From the NCBI RefSeq assembly GCF_018860585.1, contig NZ_JAHKPR010000029.1:164152-228151 (forward strand): a stretch of DNA of 64,000 bases, given 5' to 3'. The notes beneath the pieces were generated by a model that ran no database searches, was not told where the DNA came from, and worked only from the letters and a program-made list of their open reading frames with translations. Positions 8,623-16,894 of this stretch are shown piece after piece. Position 1 is the stretch's first letter, and every line of letters starts with the position of its first letter. Source of the DNA: Colwellia sp. E2M01. Its GTDB lineage: Bacteria; Pseudomonadota; Gammaproteobacteria; Enterobacterales; Alteromonadaceae. A program made the translations under genes and the position numbers.

Positions 8623-9533
8623 AGTTCATTTACCGAGGAAAAATAGAAAAAAAAGCCACCCAATATTATTAAAGATGAAATGGCGACATACAAAGCAAGG
8701 AACATTTTTTTATTTGAGTTTTGTTCAATACTCTCGGTATCCTCTACTGCTGCTTGTAAAATTTTAGCTGTCATATTGTAATGACCTTGCCCATAAGCAA
8801 CCATAAGCATTTTATGACACAGAATATTAACTAACCGCGGCACACCTTGACTAACTCGCGCTATTTTATTACATAACTGATCAGAAAAAAGCTCAGCCCC
8901 CTTATAACCTGCAACTTGCAATCTATGATGGATATATTGCTGCACTTCATTTGAGTTCATGGCTCTTAATTTATAAGAAAATGTTATCCGCTGTTTTAAT
9001 TGTCTAAACTCTGTTGTACTTAATCGCTCATCAAGTTCGGGTTGTGCAAATAAAACAACTTGCAGTAATTTGCGGGTTTCTGTTTCTAAATTAGTGAAAA
9101 GTCTTAACGCTTCTAAACTGTCTTCTGGCAATGCTTGTGCTTCATCGAGTATTAACACCACCGAGTGGCCTTGACTATGTAACTCTAATAACCGTGTTTG
9201 GATACGTTGTGTTAGTAACTGCACAGACATACGTTGTGCTTGTTTAATACCTAATTCAACCGCAACTGCGCGTCTTAATTCATCAGGATTTAAATAAGGA
9301 TTAGGAATATATGCTGTAACAAAGTGCTCTGGGATTTCATTAAGTAACTTACGACATAGTAATGTCTTACCGGTACCTACTTCTCCCACCACTTTAATAA
9401 AGCCCTCACCTGTTTTCAGGGCAGTTGACAATACAGCTAGTGCTTCGTCGTGCATGGCCATAGGCAAGTAAAAGCTGGTATTAGGCGTTAACGTAAATGG
9501 TAGTTCTGTTAAACCAAAATGATATAAGTACAT
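8619..9533 (-). CDS. mshM: MSHA biogenesis ATPase MshM (ExeA-like AAA)
   Basis: An AAA+ ATPase of the ExeA/GspA type, 304 residues. The N-terminus MYLYHFGLTELPFTLTPN is diagnostic of ExeA-like proteins. Walker A GEVGTGKT covers residues 50-57 and Walker B VVLILDEAQALP lies near 125-136. A single membrane helix (about 278-298) ends the protein, without the peptidoglycan-binding domain of full GspA. ExeA-like ATPases help place or assemble the secretin through the peptidoglycan layer. It follows mshL and overlaps mshN by 4 bp. Confidence 0.9.
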   Translation of the reverse strand: MYLYHFGLTELPFTLTPNTSFYLPMAMHDEALAVLSTALKTGEGFIKVVGEVGTGKTLLCRKLLNEIPEHFVTAYIPNPYLNPDELRRAVAVELGIKQAQRMSVQLLTQRIQTRLLELHSQGHSVVLILDEAQALPEDSLEALRLFTNLETETRKLLQVVLFAQPELDERLSTTEFRQLKQRITFSYKLRAMNSNEVQQYIHHRLQVAGYKGAELFSDQLCNKIARVSQGVPRLVNILCHKMLMVAYGQGHYNMTAKILQAAVEDTESIEQNSNKKMFLALYVAISSLIILGGFFFYFSSVNEL

Positions 9534-9582
9534 AGCTCTTTCACAGCATCAGCTAGTTAAGTTAAACATCATTGAAGGTAAC

Positions 9583-11457
9583 TTATAGTTCTGTATTAAC
9601 ATCATTGTGTGCTACACCTGTACTTGTATTTTGCTCAGCATTTATTTTCGCCTGTTGGCACACATCATTGCTTTGTGCATATTCAGCATTTGCGCATTGC
9701 TCTTGACACTCTGCGGTCAATTCACCGTTATCTGATAGCTCACATTCTTCTACTTCTTCAGGAAACCACTTTGTTAAAATACTACGTGCGTCTTTTAATT
9801 GATGCTTCCAAGTGTCTTGCCCTACCACAACAGGTTTAAGCATGATAACTAACTCACGCTTTTGTGATTGAGTTGACTTACTTTTAAACAGCTCCCCAAG
9901 AAAAGGAATGTCGCCTAAAATTGGCGTTTTAGATTCAAGATCTATGTTGTAAGTTTCAATTAAACCACCAATAACAGCAACTTCGCCTGACATGGCACGA
10001 ATAATAGTATCAGATTCTCGAACACGGCTTTGAGCCAATGGTAATACAAGCTCTTCATCGCCTATTTGAATAACTTTATTTTGCTCTTCTGTTACAGTTA
10101 CAGAAGGATGCACATGAAGGATAACACCACCGTCTTTACTTATTTGTGGGGTAACATCAAGCGCAATACCTGAGAAAAAAGGCGTCAATTCGATATCAGG
10201 TGTTGCATAAGTACCATCACCACCACTGCTTGTAAAAACAGTACTCGAAACATCTGTAACAAAGTATTCGTCTTCACCAACTTTAATAACCGCTTTTTGA
10301 TTATTAGTTGCCGTTATACGCGGGCTTGATAGTACTTGTACATTACCTTGAGTTTCTAATAACTCGATAACTCCCGAAAAGTCACTACCACTAGTTTGTT
10401 TACTAAAACCAATAGTATTAACACCGCCAATTGCACTGGAGATTACGCTACCAACAACATTGCCTGTTGTAGAATAAACTATTTCTGCACTACCTATGTT
10501 ATCTAATACTTGGTTCCATTTTATGCCTTGTTGAAAGTCATCATTAAGTGTCACTTCCATGATTTTCGCTTCAATGATTACTTGACGGTGCAAATGACTT
10601 TCAGTGTCAGTTAAAAACTTTTTAACTGCGTTTATTTCTTGAGGTAATGCACGAACGGTTACTAAGCCAGCTTGCGGTGAAACAATAATTGAACGCCCAT
10701 CCCCAGTACCAATAAAAGAATTTAGTGATTCTTTTAGTTCAACCCAAAAGTCAGACTCGTTTTGGGTATATAAATTAACGCCGTTTTGATTGCTTGAATC
10801 ACCAGTATTACTATTATTACTATTATTACTATTATTATTACCGTAATTATTGCTATTACGGTTGTTGCTACCATTATTACTGTTATTGTTTTCGCTTGAT
10901 GAAACCCCACCCGAGTTAATTGTCGTTCTCGACGAGCCAAAACGTTTAAGGAATAAGTAATTTAGCGCAATAGTTTCAGAGCGGATACCTGGCGGGAACA
11001 CCTGAACCACATTACCTTTTTTAGTTATTTCATAACCATAAACATCTTCAACCACAGTTAAGGCTTCAGTTAAAGTAACGTCACTCAAGCTTAATGATAT
11101 TTGCCCCGTTACGTTAGGGTGGATAACAACGTTATAACGAGAGCCTCTAACAATAGCCTGAAAAAAATCTTTTGCTTCAACTTCTGTCGCTGAAATTTCT
11201 AAACGTTTCTCAGCTAACATGCCTTGTTTAGCTAGATCCATATCATTGAACATCATTTCTTGTTGAACAGAATTAGGTACTTGCGTTAACGGTTTAGGTT
11301 GTTTTAATTGGTCATTTGATTTGATCGCATAATCTATATCTTCTTTCATCCAAACAGGATCATCTGGTGACGATTGACAGCCAACTAAAATAAACACTAA
11401 TGTTGCCAGTGTAATTTTTGATTTAACGTTTTTCATAGGGAAACTTATTTTTATCAT
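9583..11457 (-). CDS. mshL: MSHA secretin MshL (outer-membrane lipoprotein)
   Basis: Outer-membrane secretin channel for the MSHA pilus, 624 residues. A lipobox LVGC (Cys27) after a hydrophobic signal marks a lipoprotein; Met8 is an alternative start. An N-terminal STN/N0-like domain (about 85-150) is followed by a very Asn/Ser-rich linker (about 190-220), an N1-like region and the secretin core (about 290-560) with VIEAKIMEVTLND and the end motif TPILGDIPFLGELFKS. A Cys-bearing tail follows. The start shares a base with the mshK stop, indicating tight coupling. It is distinct from the second secretin in this window, GspD at 24633-26702. Confidence 0.93.
   Translation of the reverse strand: MIKISFPMKNVKSKITLATLVFILVGCQSSPDDPVWMKEDIDYAIKSNDQLKQPKPLTQVPNSVQQEMMFNDMDLAKQGMLAEKRLEISATEVEAKDFFQAIVRGSRYNVVIHPNVTGQISLSLSDVTLTEALTVVEDVYGYEITKKGNVVQVFPPGIRSETIALNYLFLKRFGSSRTTINSGGVSSSENNNSNNGSNNRNSNNYGNNNSNNSNNSNTGDSSNQNGVNLYTQNESDFWVELKESLNSFIGTGDGRSIIVSPQAGLVTVRALPQEINAVKKFLTDTESHLHRQVIIEAKIMEVTLNDDFQQGIKWNQVLDNIGSAEIVYSTTGNVVGSVISSAIGGVNTIGFSKQTSGSDFSGVIELLETQGNVQVLSSPRITATNNQKAVIKVGEDEYFVTDVSSTVFTSSGGDGTYATPDIELTPFFSGIALDVTPQISKDGGVILHVHPSVTVTEEQNKVIQIGDEELVLPLAQSRVRESDTIIRAMSGEVAVIGGLIETYNIDLESKTPILGDIPFLGELFKSKSTQSQKRELVIMLKPVVVGQDTWKHQLKDARSILTKWFPEEVEECELSDNGELTAECQEQCANAEYAQSNDVCQQAKINAEQNTSTGVAHNDVNTEL
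10801..10889 (-). repeat. Asn-codon microsatellite inside mshL
   Basis: On the plus strand this is a run of TTA/CTA-type triplets (ACTATTATT...); read in the gene it encodes an almost pure Asn-Ser-Gly stretch. The repeat unit is 3 or 6 bp, so length changes keep the frame and would alter only linker length. The remaining MshL sequence is not repetitive. Confidence 0.7.
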
Positions 11458-11831
11458 TAGTTAGCTACCGTGTTTTCTACAACGTGACTTGTAAAACCTT
11501 TACTTTTAAAAACATTTATCTTTAAACGTTCAGACTTGCTACGTAAGACTACACTATGATTATTAATTGCGGTGATGCGGTATTCACCAACATAGTCAAA
11601 CATTTTATAAATTTTGCCATTTATTACCGCGGTATGAATACCATCGCCGTGAATAATTGACGTGAGTGTTAAACCATCTTTAACGTTTAAAGAATTATTC
11701 GTACTTGTCGCACTAACACCAAACGGTTTAGTGGGATCAAGGTTTTGAGCCGAGGCAACAGTTGAAGTAAGTATAACTATAACACTTAAAATAACAGTGA
11801 CTTTGGAATTTAAATGAGCTTTATACACCAA
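11457..11831 (-). CDS. mshK: MSHA biogenesis protein MshK (PilP-like)
   Basis: A small periplasmic protein of 124 residues with an N-terminal hydrophobic signal or anchor (about 10-28) and a short beta-rich domain. The LDPTKPFG motif after the signal is typical of PilP/GspC-like and MshK proteins, and the following LTSIIHGDGIHTAVINGKIYK resembles the HR domain fold that bridges the inner-membrane subcomplex and the secretin. It overlaps mshJ by 11 bp and abuts mshL, exactly where a PilP-type linker is expected. Confidence 0.82.
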   Translation of the reverse strand: MVYKAHLNSKVTVILSVIVILTSTVASAQNLDPTKPFGVSATSTNNSLNVKDGLTLTSIIHGDGIHTAVINGKIYKMFDYVGEYRITAINNHSVVLRSKSERLKINVFKSKGFTSHVVENTVAN

Positions 11832-12519
11832 TAAACTCCTTATTTAATCCTAAACTATAAATTATTATTTCAACTTCATTTACAGGGTATTCCTTTACTT
11901 GAAGCTGAAAATCTTGCCAAAAAAACTTCCACGAGAGTTGCTCAAGTTGCATGAGGTAATTTCGTAATTGAAAATATTCACCTGATAATTTTAACTTAAT
12001 GCCATGTTTATATAAGTTTAAGCCCAGCTGTTCAGGTGGCAGCGAGTAGTTATTAACATTTACATCCGCATCAGCTGAAACAGCCGATAAATTTAAGAGC
12101 GGTTGAGCTCCTATCAATTCAAAAGAAAGTAATGATACGCCTGGCTCTAATTGTAAAAGTTTTATTAATGCTTCACGCATTTCAACAGGGCTAATAAGGT
12201 CAGTGGTTAATAGCACTAATTGCCCATCAAGCTGAGCCAGCTTACTTTCTAATTGTGCTATTTGTTTAAGTACATCAGTATCAGGATCAAGTTTCAACGC
12301 TGTTTGATATTGCTCAATAGAGTAATCAAGTGTTTGAATGCTCGATTGCATACTCTTACTTTGCTTATCTAAGTTAACAGTTTTGGCACTTTTCTCATCA
12401 ATAAAAAGATATGAAATAATAAAAAATATTGCCACTACCCCAGTAAGTAATAATAAAAGCTGTTCACGGCTAGTTAATTGATGAAATTTGTCATTATAGT
12501 TTTGCCATTGTTGCTTCAT
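11821..12519 (-). CDS. mshJ: MSHA biogenesis protein MshJ (PilO/GspM-like)
   Basis: A bitopic inner-membrane protein of 232 residues: a cytoplasmic stub, a membrane helix at about 19-40 (LLLLLTGVVAIFFIISYLF), a periplasmic coiled coil (about 45-100) and a ferredoxin-like C-terminal domain. This is the layout of PilO and GspM, which pair with PilN-type partners to align the machine. Its start abuts the end of the PilN-like gene (shared base at 12519) and its end overlaps mshK by 11 bp. The name rests on order and layout. Confidence 0.83.
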   Translation of the reverse strand: MKQQWQNYNDKFHQLTSREQLLLLLTGVVAIFFIISYLFIDEKSAKTVNLDKQSKSMQSSIQTLDYSIEQYQTALKLDPDTDVLKQIAQLESKLAQLDGQLVLLTTDLISPVEMREALIKLLQLEPGVSLLSFELIGAQPLLNLSAVSADADVNVNNYSLPPEQLGLNLYKHGIKLKLSGEYFQLRNYLMQLEQLSWKFFWQDFQLQVKEYPVNEVEIIIYSLGLNKEFIGV

Positions 12520-13121
12520 TATTTCTTACCTTCTTTTTCCGCTGAACTAACAACAAACTCGGTAAGATTGTTTTCACTTTGATTCAGTTTGAAATTCAAA
12601 AACTCTTTACCTGATAATAAACTTGATTGTTTAAATCCTGCCAACCACGCAGGTACGGCTTGTGGATTTAAAGCCAACCCAGAAAAAGTCATGGCTTTTG
12701 AATTAATGCTAATTTTTTGTAATCGAATATCTTTATGGTGCATCTTGGATAAGTTATTCATAATCATAACAAAACCACCAGCAAAGGTTTCGTTTGAATC
12801 AGTAAGTTTGTTTAATAACGCGTCTTTATGCTGCATAACCAACTTTAAAGTACTGAGTTTTTGTTTTAATTCTGGCGTTACCTGTCTATTTGCCAAGCGC
12901 GTTTCTAGCTGACTTCCTTGACGTTGTTTTTGCTGTAGATCTTTTTTCAAAACATTATATTTTATGGTCGCTTCTTTATAATTCAGATCGGTCACAATTG
13001 TCCAAATCGCCATAAGCAATAACAACCCTAACCAACAAGCTACCACTTTACCTAGTGTCAAAAGTGGCTTTTCTGGAAAAAGATCTGCTTGTAGTAAGTT
13101 TATATTCTTTTTAATTACCAA
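12519..13121 (-). CDS. mshI2: MSHA biogenesis protein MshI2 (PilN-like)
   Basis: A PilN-like inner-membrane protein, 200 residues. The N-terminus has the KKNINLLQADLFP motif close to the PilN INLLP signature, which in PilN docks onto the actin-like PilM partner. A membrane helix (about 24-44) and a periplasmic coiled coil (about 48-95) follow, then a small folded domain. It overlaps the upstream mshI (the PilM-like partner) by 11 bp, which fits a two-gene split of the GspL equivalent. Confidence 0.82.
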   Translation of the reverse strand: MVIKKNINLLQADLFPEKPLLTLGKVVACWLGLLLLMAIWTIVTDLNYKEATIKYNVLKKDLQQKQRQGSQLETRLANRQVTPELKQKLSTLKLVMQHKDALLNKLTDSNETFAGGFVMIMNNLSKMHHKDIRLQKISINSKAMTFSGLALNPQAVPAWLAGFKQSSLLSGKEFLNFKLNQSENNLTEFVVSSAEKEGKK

Positions 13122-14088
13122 AGTGCTCTCCTACCACAATATTTTCTTCAGTATAAGCAGAAGCATGGTCAATACTTGCCCCAATAGCAGCGGCATATTC
13201 CCTATGTTGATGGTATGGCCGAGGCAATTCTAACAAGCTCACTGGTGCCAAAGTATTTGCAGCTAGCTTTTCGATAAAGAAATCCTCGAGTTTCATCGGT
13301 AATAACACTTTAATAGCGTGTATCGGGGCTTGCTTTAATTGTCGTTCAAAATAATCAGTTGAACGCTGGATCTCTAAACTCAGATCGTCAACAACAGAGG
13401 CGGTAAGCTCCGCTTCTGTTTTAACTGCTATTTGAGCATAACCACGTAAACGACGTTGAAAGAAAATTTGATTATCTTTCACAATAATTAACACTATTTC
13501 TTCATTAGGCTGCTGGCAGACTAATAAAGTGGCGTCATGCTGTGCAGGTAACAAATTAGCAAAAGCAAATTCTTGCGTGGTTATATTGCTAACTTTTACT
13601 TGCCCTTGCTCTGTAATTATGGCTAATTTTTTTATTTCATCTAAAGGGGCACACACAACGTTAATCTTTTCTTTGCCACCTGACAGGATCGGCGCATCAT
13701 AATAATCAAGCAGCATATTATCAGCCGCGATACTGACTAAATCTTTAATTTGCCATTTTAAAGCACTATTTATTTCAGTCTCGGATAGTGCTGGCTTATC
13801 AATTTGTACTATTTGAGATTGGGCTTCACTCAACACTAAAGTGGCATTTCCATCAAGCTCATGATTGTTATGAAACGCTTGAATATTTTTAACAAAGTGA
13901 GTGAAGTTGGCTTTTTCATGTTTAAAAATAACTTTAGCTGAGTTTTTATTCTCAGTGTCGCTATTTTGTACCTGAGCGGGAATAGAACACATAGAAATAC
14001 CTTGCTGCTGAAAAGCAATACCTATGCGTTGTTTTGAATTGTTTTTTGAAAAAAATTGACTTATTTTTGTTAAAAGTGACATTAACAC
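13111..14088 (-). CDS. mshI: MSHA biogenesis protein MshI (PilM-like)
   Basis: First gene of the MSHA cluster in this window and a cytoplasmic actin-fold protein like PilM, 325 residues. Visible hints are the early IGIAFQQQGISMC strand pattern, the central ALKWQIKDLVSIAADNMLLDYYD segment (typical of PilM/GspL cytoplasmic domains) and the C-terminal AAAIGASI. It likely anchors MshE to the inner-membrane ring through MshI2. The start is either GTG 14088 (GGAG 5 nt upstream) or ATG 14082 two codons later. In some relatives mshH precedes mshI; here the upstream neighbour is a divergent PLP enzyme instead. Confidence 0.87.
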   Translation of the reverse strand: MLMSLLTKISQFFSKNNSKQRIGIAFQQQGISMCSIPAQVQNSDTENKNSAKVIFKHEKANFTHFVKNIQAFHNNHELDGNATLVLSEAQSQIVQIDKPALSETEINSALKWQIKDLVSIAADNMLLDYYDAPILSGGKEKINVVCAPLDEIKKLAIITEQGQVKVSNITTQEFAFANLLPAQHDATLLVCQQPNEEIVLIIVKDNQIFFQRRLRGYAQIAVKTEAELTASVVDDLSLEIQRSTDYFERQLKQAPIHAIKVLLPMKLEDFFIEKLAANTLAPVSLLELPRPYHQHREYAAAIGASIDHASAYTEENIVVGEHFGN

Positions 14089-14469
14089 TCAAACTCCTTC
14101 AAAGTGCGAGTTTCGAAACATTTGAGAAAACCACGTGCAAGCCGTATTTTATAATTAATGGTAATTACCTTCTAAATGAATGCAACGATATGTATATTGG
14201 TAATACCCCATCGTACTCTATTTAACTTCAATATACCCTTTGTTATGCTCGCAGAGCAAGGAATACTAATAACTATTAGTTAAGTTTATTAGTCGTTTAA
14301 GTGCAAATTTTTATTATTTGAATGACAAAAATATAAGCATATTTAACAATATCGCTAAGGTTTTATTAAAACCCTAAGTATTTTACTTATCCTTCGTTTA
14401 ATAAGGTTAGTATCAATATGGTATATAATCTTTTTAGTTTCTTTAGTAACCTATTTTAGTTTTCAATTT
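14089..14469. other. 381-bp divergent intergenic region, mshI / PLP enzyme
   Basis: This gap must hold the start signals of the MSHA cluster and of the plus-strand enzyme gene. I see a small perfect dyad ACTAATA-AC-TATTAGT at 14265-14280 and a perfect TATAAT at 14424-14429. I see no protein gene with coding character. Confidence 0.6.
14424..14429 (+). promoter_or_regulatory. Candidate -10 box for the PLP enzyme gene
   Basis: A perfect TATAAT 41 nt upstream of ATG 14470. No good -35 box lies at 16-18 bp, so the promoter call is weak. The gene also lacks a clear ribosome site. Confidence 0.3.
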
Positions 14470-15456
14470 ATGCCTAAACCTTTATCAAAATTAGAAAAAT
14501 TAACACATCCGCTATTTGATAAATATAGAGTTAATGTTTCAATAAAGCGAGACGATCAGTTACATCAGGTAATTTCGGGTAATAAATGGCGAAAATTGAA
14601 ATATAATTTAAGGCAAGCAACACAAGATAGCTTTCAAGGCGCGTTAACTTTTGGCGGAAGTTACTCTAACCATATTCATGCTTTTGCCTATGCCTGTAAG
14701 CAAAAAAACATTCCCTGTATTGGCATCATTCGCGGCGAGTCACATTATGCTGATAACTTTACATTAAGTTGGGCGCGTCATTGGGGCATGCAGTGCCATT
14801 TTGTCGATCGTAAAACTTACCGTAGACGGTTTGATAGTGACTATCTTGAAGAGTTACAGCAGTTATACCCGAACTATTTTATTATTCCTGAAGGTGGTAG
14901 TAATTCATTAGCTGTAGCAGGTGTAGCAGAAGTACTCACCGAACTTAATCAACAGACTGAATTTGATACTTTACTTACTCCCGTAGGTAGTGGCGGAACG
15001 TTAGCTGGCTTAATAGCTGGTGATAATATCCCTAAAAATAATCAACATAAAATAGTAGGTATAGCAGTATTAAAGCAAGGGGAATATTTACTTAATGAAA
15101 TAAAAGCGTTAATTCAATCTCACACTTTTGACCAAACACATACTTCGATTCATAAACAGCATAATAACTGGCAATTATTAACAGAGTTTCATCGTGGCGG
15201 TTACGGTAAGTTTAGCGATAACGATGCTCAACGGATTATCGCTTTTAATCAAGAAACAGGGATAACGTTTGAACCCGTTTATTCGGGAAAGATGATTTTG
15301 GCCTTGCTCGACTTATTAGAGCAAGGCTACTTTAAACCGGGTGAACGTATTGTATTATTGCACACTGGAGGGTTACAAGGTCTTGGTGGTTTGCTTGAGC
15401 AAGGTAGGTTAAACCCTGAAGATTGGCCAACGCCTATTTCGATTATTACACCTTAA
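14470..15456 (+). CDS. PLP-dependent ACC deaminase / D-cysteine desulfhydrase family enzyme
   Basis: A 328-residue fold-type II PLP enzyme. The motif SGNKWRKLKYN matches the GGNKxRKLE lysine motif of ACC deaminase and D-cysteine desulfhydrase, with Lys39 as the likely PLP Schiff base. YSNHIHA (after GGS) corresponds to the family QSNH loop, PEGGSNSLAVAG and the glycine-rich TPVGSGGTLAGL bind cofactor phosphate, and LHTGGLQGL is the C-terminal family signature. Family members release ammonia from ACC, D-cysteine or related D-amino acids; which substrate applies cannot be decided here. It stands alone between two minus-strand filament operons and is probably monocistronic. Confidence 0.82.
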   Translation: MPKPLSKLEKLTHPLFDKYRVNVSIKRDDQLHQVISGNKWRKLKYNLRQATQDSFQGALTFGGSYSNHIHAFAYACKQKNIPCIGIIRGESHYADNFTLSWARHWGMQCHFVDRKTYRRRFDSDYLEELQQLYPNYFIIPEGGSNSLAVAGVAEVLTELNQQTEFDTLLTPVGSGGTLAGLIAGDNIPKNNQHKIVGIAVLKQGEYLLNEIKALIQSHTFDQTHTSIHKQHNNWQLLTEFHRGGYGKFSDNDAQRIIAFNQETGITFEPVYSGKMILALLDLLEQGYFKPGERIVLLHTGGLQGLGGLLEQGRLNPEDWPTPISIITP

Positions 15457-15466
15457 CGTTAAATTA

Positions 15467-15490
15467 ATACCAATTTGATTAAATTGGTAT
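15467..15490. repeat. Interspersed repeat copy, perfect 10-bp inverted form
   Basis: ATACCAATTT-GATT-AAATTGGTAT forms a perfect 10-bp stem with a 4-nt loop, just after the PLP enzyme stop and downstream of gspN. The same core ATACCAATTTGATT recurs at 58925 and 63946, with a weaker variant near 41177. It could act as a transcript-end hairpin for either convergent gene. Confidence 0.65.
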
Positions 15491-15535
15491 AACATAGTTT
15501 TAGCTTCTGCGTATTGGGTAAATATAAATAAAGCA

Positions 15536-15549
15536 GCGGTTTAAGCCGC
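15536..15549 (-). terminator. Possible terminator of the type II secretion operon
   Basis: On the minus strand GCGG-CTTAAA-CCGC is followed by TGCTTTATTT, shortly after the gspN stop at 15560. The stem is only 4 bp, so this is a weak candidate. Confidence 0.3.
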
Positions 15550-15559
15550 CCTAAGTTAA

Positions 15560-16315
15560 TTAAAATCTAAGGCGATACTGCCCTTGAGCGTCTGGGCGCC
15601 CTAAAAATGTTAACGCTTGTTTTAAGTTAGCAGGAAACTTAGGTCCTGGTTTAACAAAACCTTGTCCTGTCGCTTTTTGCGTTGCTAAATTTAATCGAGT
15701 ATCTAAAGTTACCCCTAAATCATTATCTGGTAAAATTTTAGCAAGTAGATCGCCATCTTCGCAGCTAATATCTGCTTTAAGTGAGCCTACTTTAATATCG
15801 TAGTTTAAGGCATTAACACTTGCACGAATCCAGCTTACCTGTCCTTGTGCATATTCACACGTTAACTTGTTTGATGTATTTAAAGTCAATTCGGTTAATG
15901 CTATTTCAACATTACCTTGAGCGCTAGCAGGGATCGGTAACGGTAAATTTTGAGCAATATCATTGGCATTAAGAAATAACTCCACATCATTAAGCGACAA
16001 TTCACTTGATGATACTGTTAATGTTAGCTTTCCTTCCGGTCCATTTAACATAGCATCACCAAAAGAGACATCTATCGATGGAGCGAAAAACAACAACGAC
16101 CAAAAACTAAGCTCGGTGTTAATCTTCTCTATTTCATTATTATTGACAAATACTTTATTAATTTCACCTTGCCAGATGGTGCCTGAAGCAATACCTACAC
16201 TTACATTTTTAGGAAGATTTATATTATTCAACAAAACAGCTAACGGTATTGTTGCCACTAAAAACACGAAATAACTGCCAAAAAATATTGCCGTAAAAGC
16301 AAACCACTTCTTCAT
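15560..16315 (-). CDS. gspN: Type II secretion protein GspN
   Basis: Last gene of the type II secretion operon, 251 residues. It has one membrane helix at about 7-27 and a periplasmic beta-rich domain. Family-like features are SVGIASGTIWQGE near residue 41 and the closing FLGRPDAQGQYRLRF. GspN is not needed in every type II system and its exact role is poorly known. It starts 111 bp after gspM, the widest gap in this half of the operon, but faces the same way and fits the normal C-to-N order. Confidence 0.88.
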   Translation of the reverse strand: MKKWFAFTAIFFGSYFVFLVATIPLAVLLNNINLPKNVSVGIASGTIWQGEINKVFVNNNEIEKINTELSFWSLLFFAPSIDVSFGDAMLNGPEGKLTLTVSSSELSLNDVELFLNANDIAQNLPLPIPASAQGNVEIALTELTLNTSNKLTCEYAQGQVSWIRASVNALNYDIKVGSLKADISCEDGDLLAKILPDNDLGVTLDTRLNLATQKATGQGFVKPGPKFPANLKQALTFLGRPDAQGQYRLRF

Positions 16316-16426
16316 TTAATCTCTCTATATTTTTATCTGTTACTAAGTAACTTATACGCTTCAAAAACTACTATTAAAGCGACAATTAAACCCTATACGG
16401 TTTATTAATAATCAGCTAGTTTTATA

Positions 16427-16894
16427 CTATTTAGCAAGGTGTAAACGCCTTACCTTAACTTCGCCAGCATTATCACCTTGCGTTAAATCAATCGCGTGAA
16501 CTTGCAAACCTTCGTTGTTAGCTAAGTGTTCAAGCCAAAACAATAATTGCGTAAAAGGCGTATTGTCGATCCATACTTGTAAATCATCCCCTTGCGGCTG
16601 CATACGGGTAATTGTTAATTTATAAGCTTTTGCACTTTTACTTGCCACACTTGATAAGCTGCCGCTGAGCTGCGCTTTATTACTGTGACGCTTTGCTTCT
16701 TGATATAAAGCGGTATTTTCTTCTACCCAAGTAAGCATTTCTTGGTTGCGATCTAATTTTTCCTGCGCTTCTACTAAGCTATTATTTAACGGCTGCCAAA
16801 TAGCGTTATATAAAATAAAAACAATACAGGCGAACGCCATAACAGCAACCATACGTTGCTCACGAGTATTTAAATGTTGCCACCATGCTTTCAT
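16427..16894 (-). CDS. gspM: Type II secretion protein GspM
   Basis: A bitopic inner-membrane protein of 155 residues. The N-terminus MKAWWQHLNTREQRMVAV precedes a membrane helix at about 17-36, as in GspM, then comes a short coiled coil and a ferredoxin-like periplasmic domain. GspM dimerises with GspL in the assembly platform. The start overlaps the gspL stop, giving translational coupling. Confidence 0.92.
   Translation of the reverse strand: MKAWWQHLNTREQRMVAVMAFACIVFILYNAIWQPLNNSLVEAQEKLDRNQEMLTWVEENTALYQEAKRHSNKAQLSGSLSSVASKSAKAYKLTITRMQPQGDDLQVWIDNTPFTQLLFWLEHLANNEGLQVHAIDLTQGDNAGEVKVRRLHLAK

Noticed and set aside
14034..14225. 63-codon frame crossing the mshI start
   Set aside because: Overlaps mshI antisense and the divergent spacer; no ribosome site or domain.
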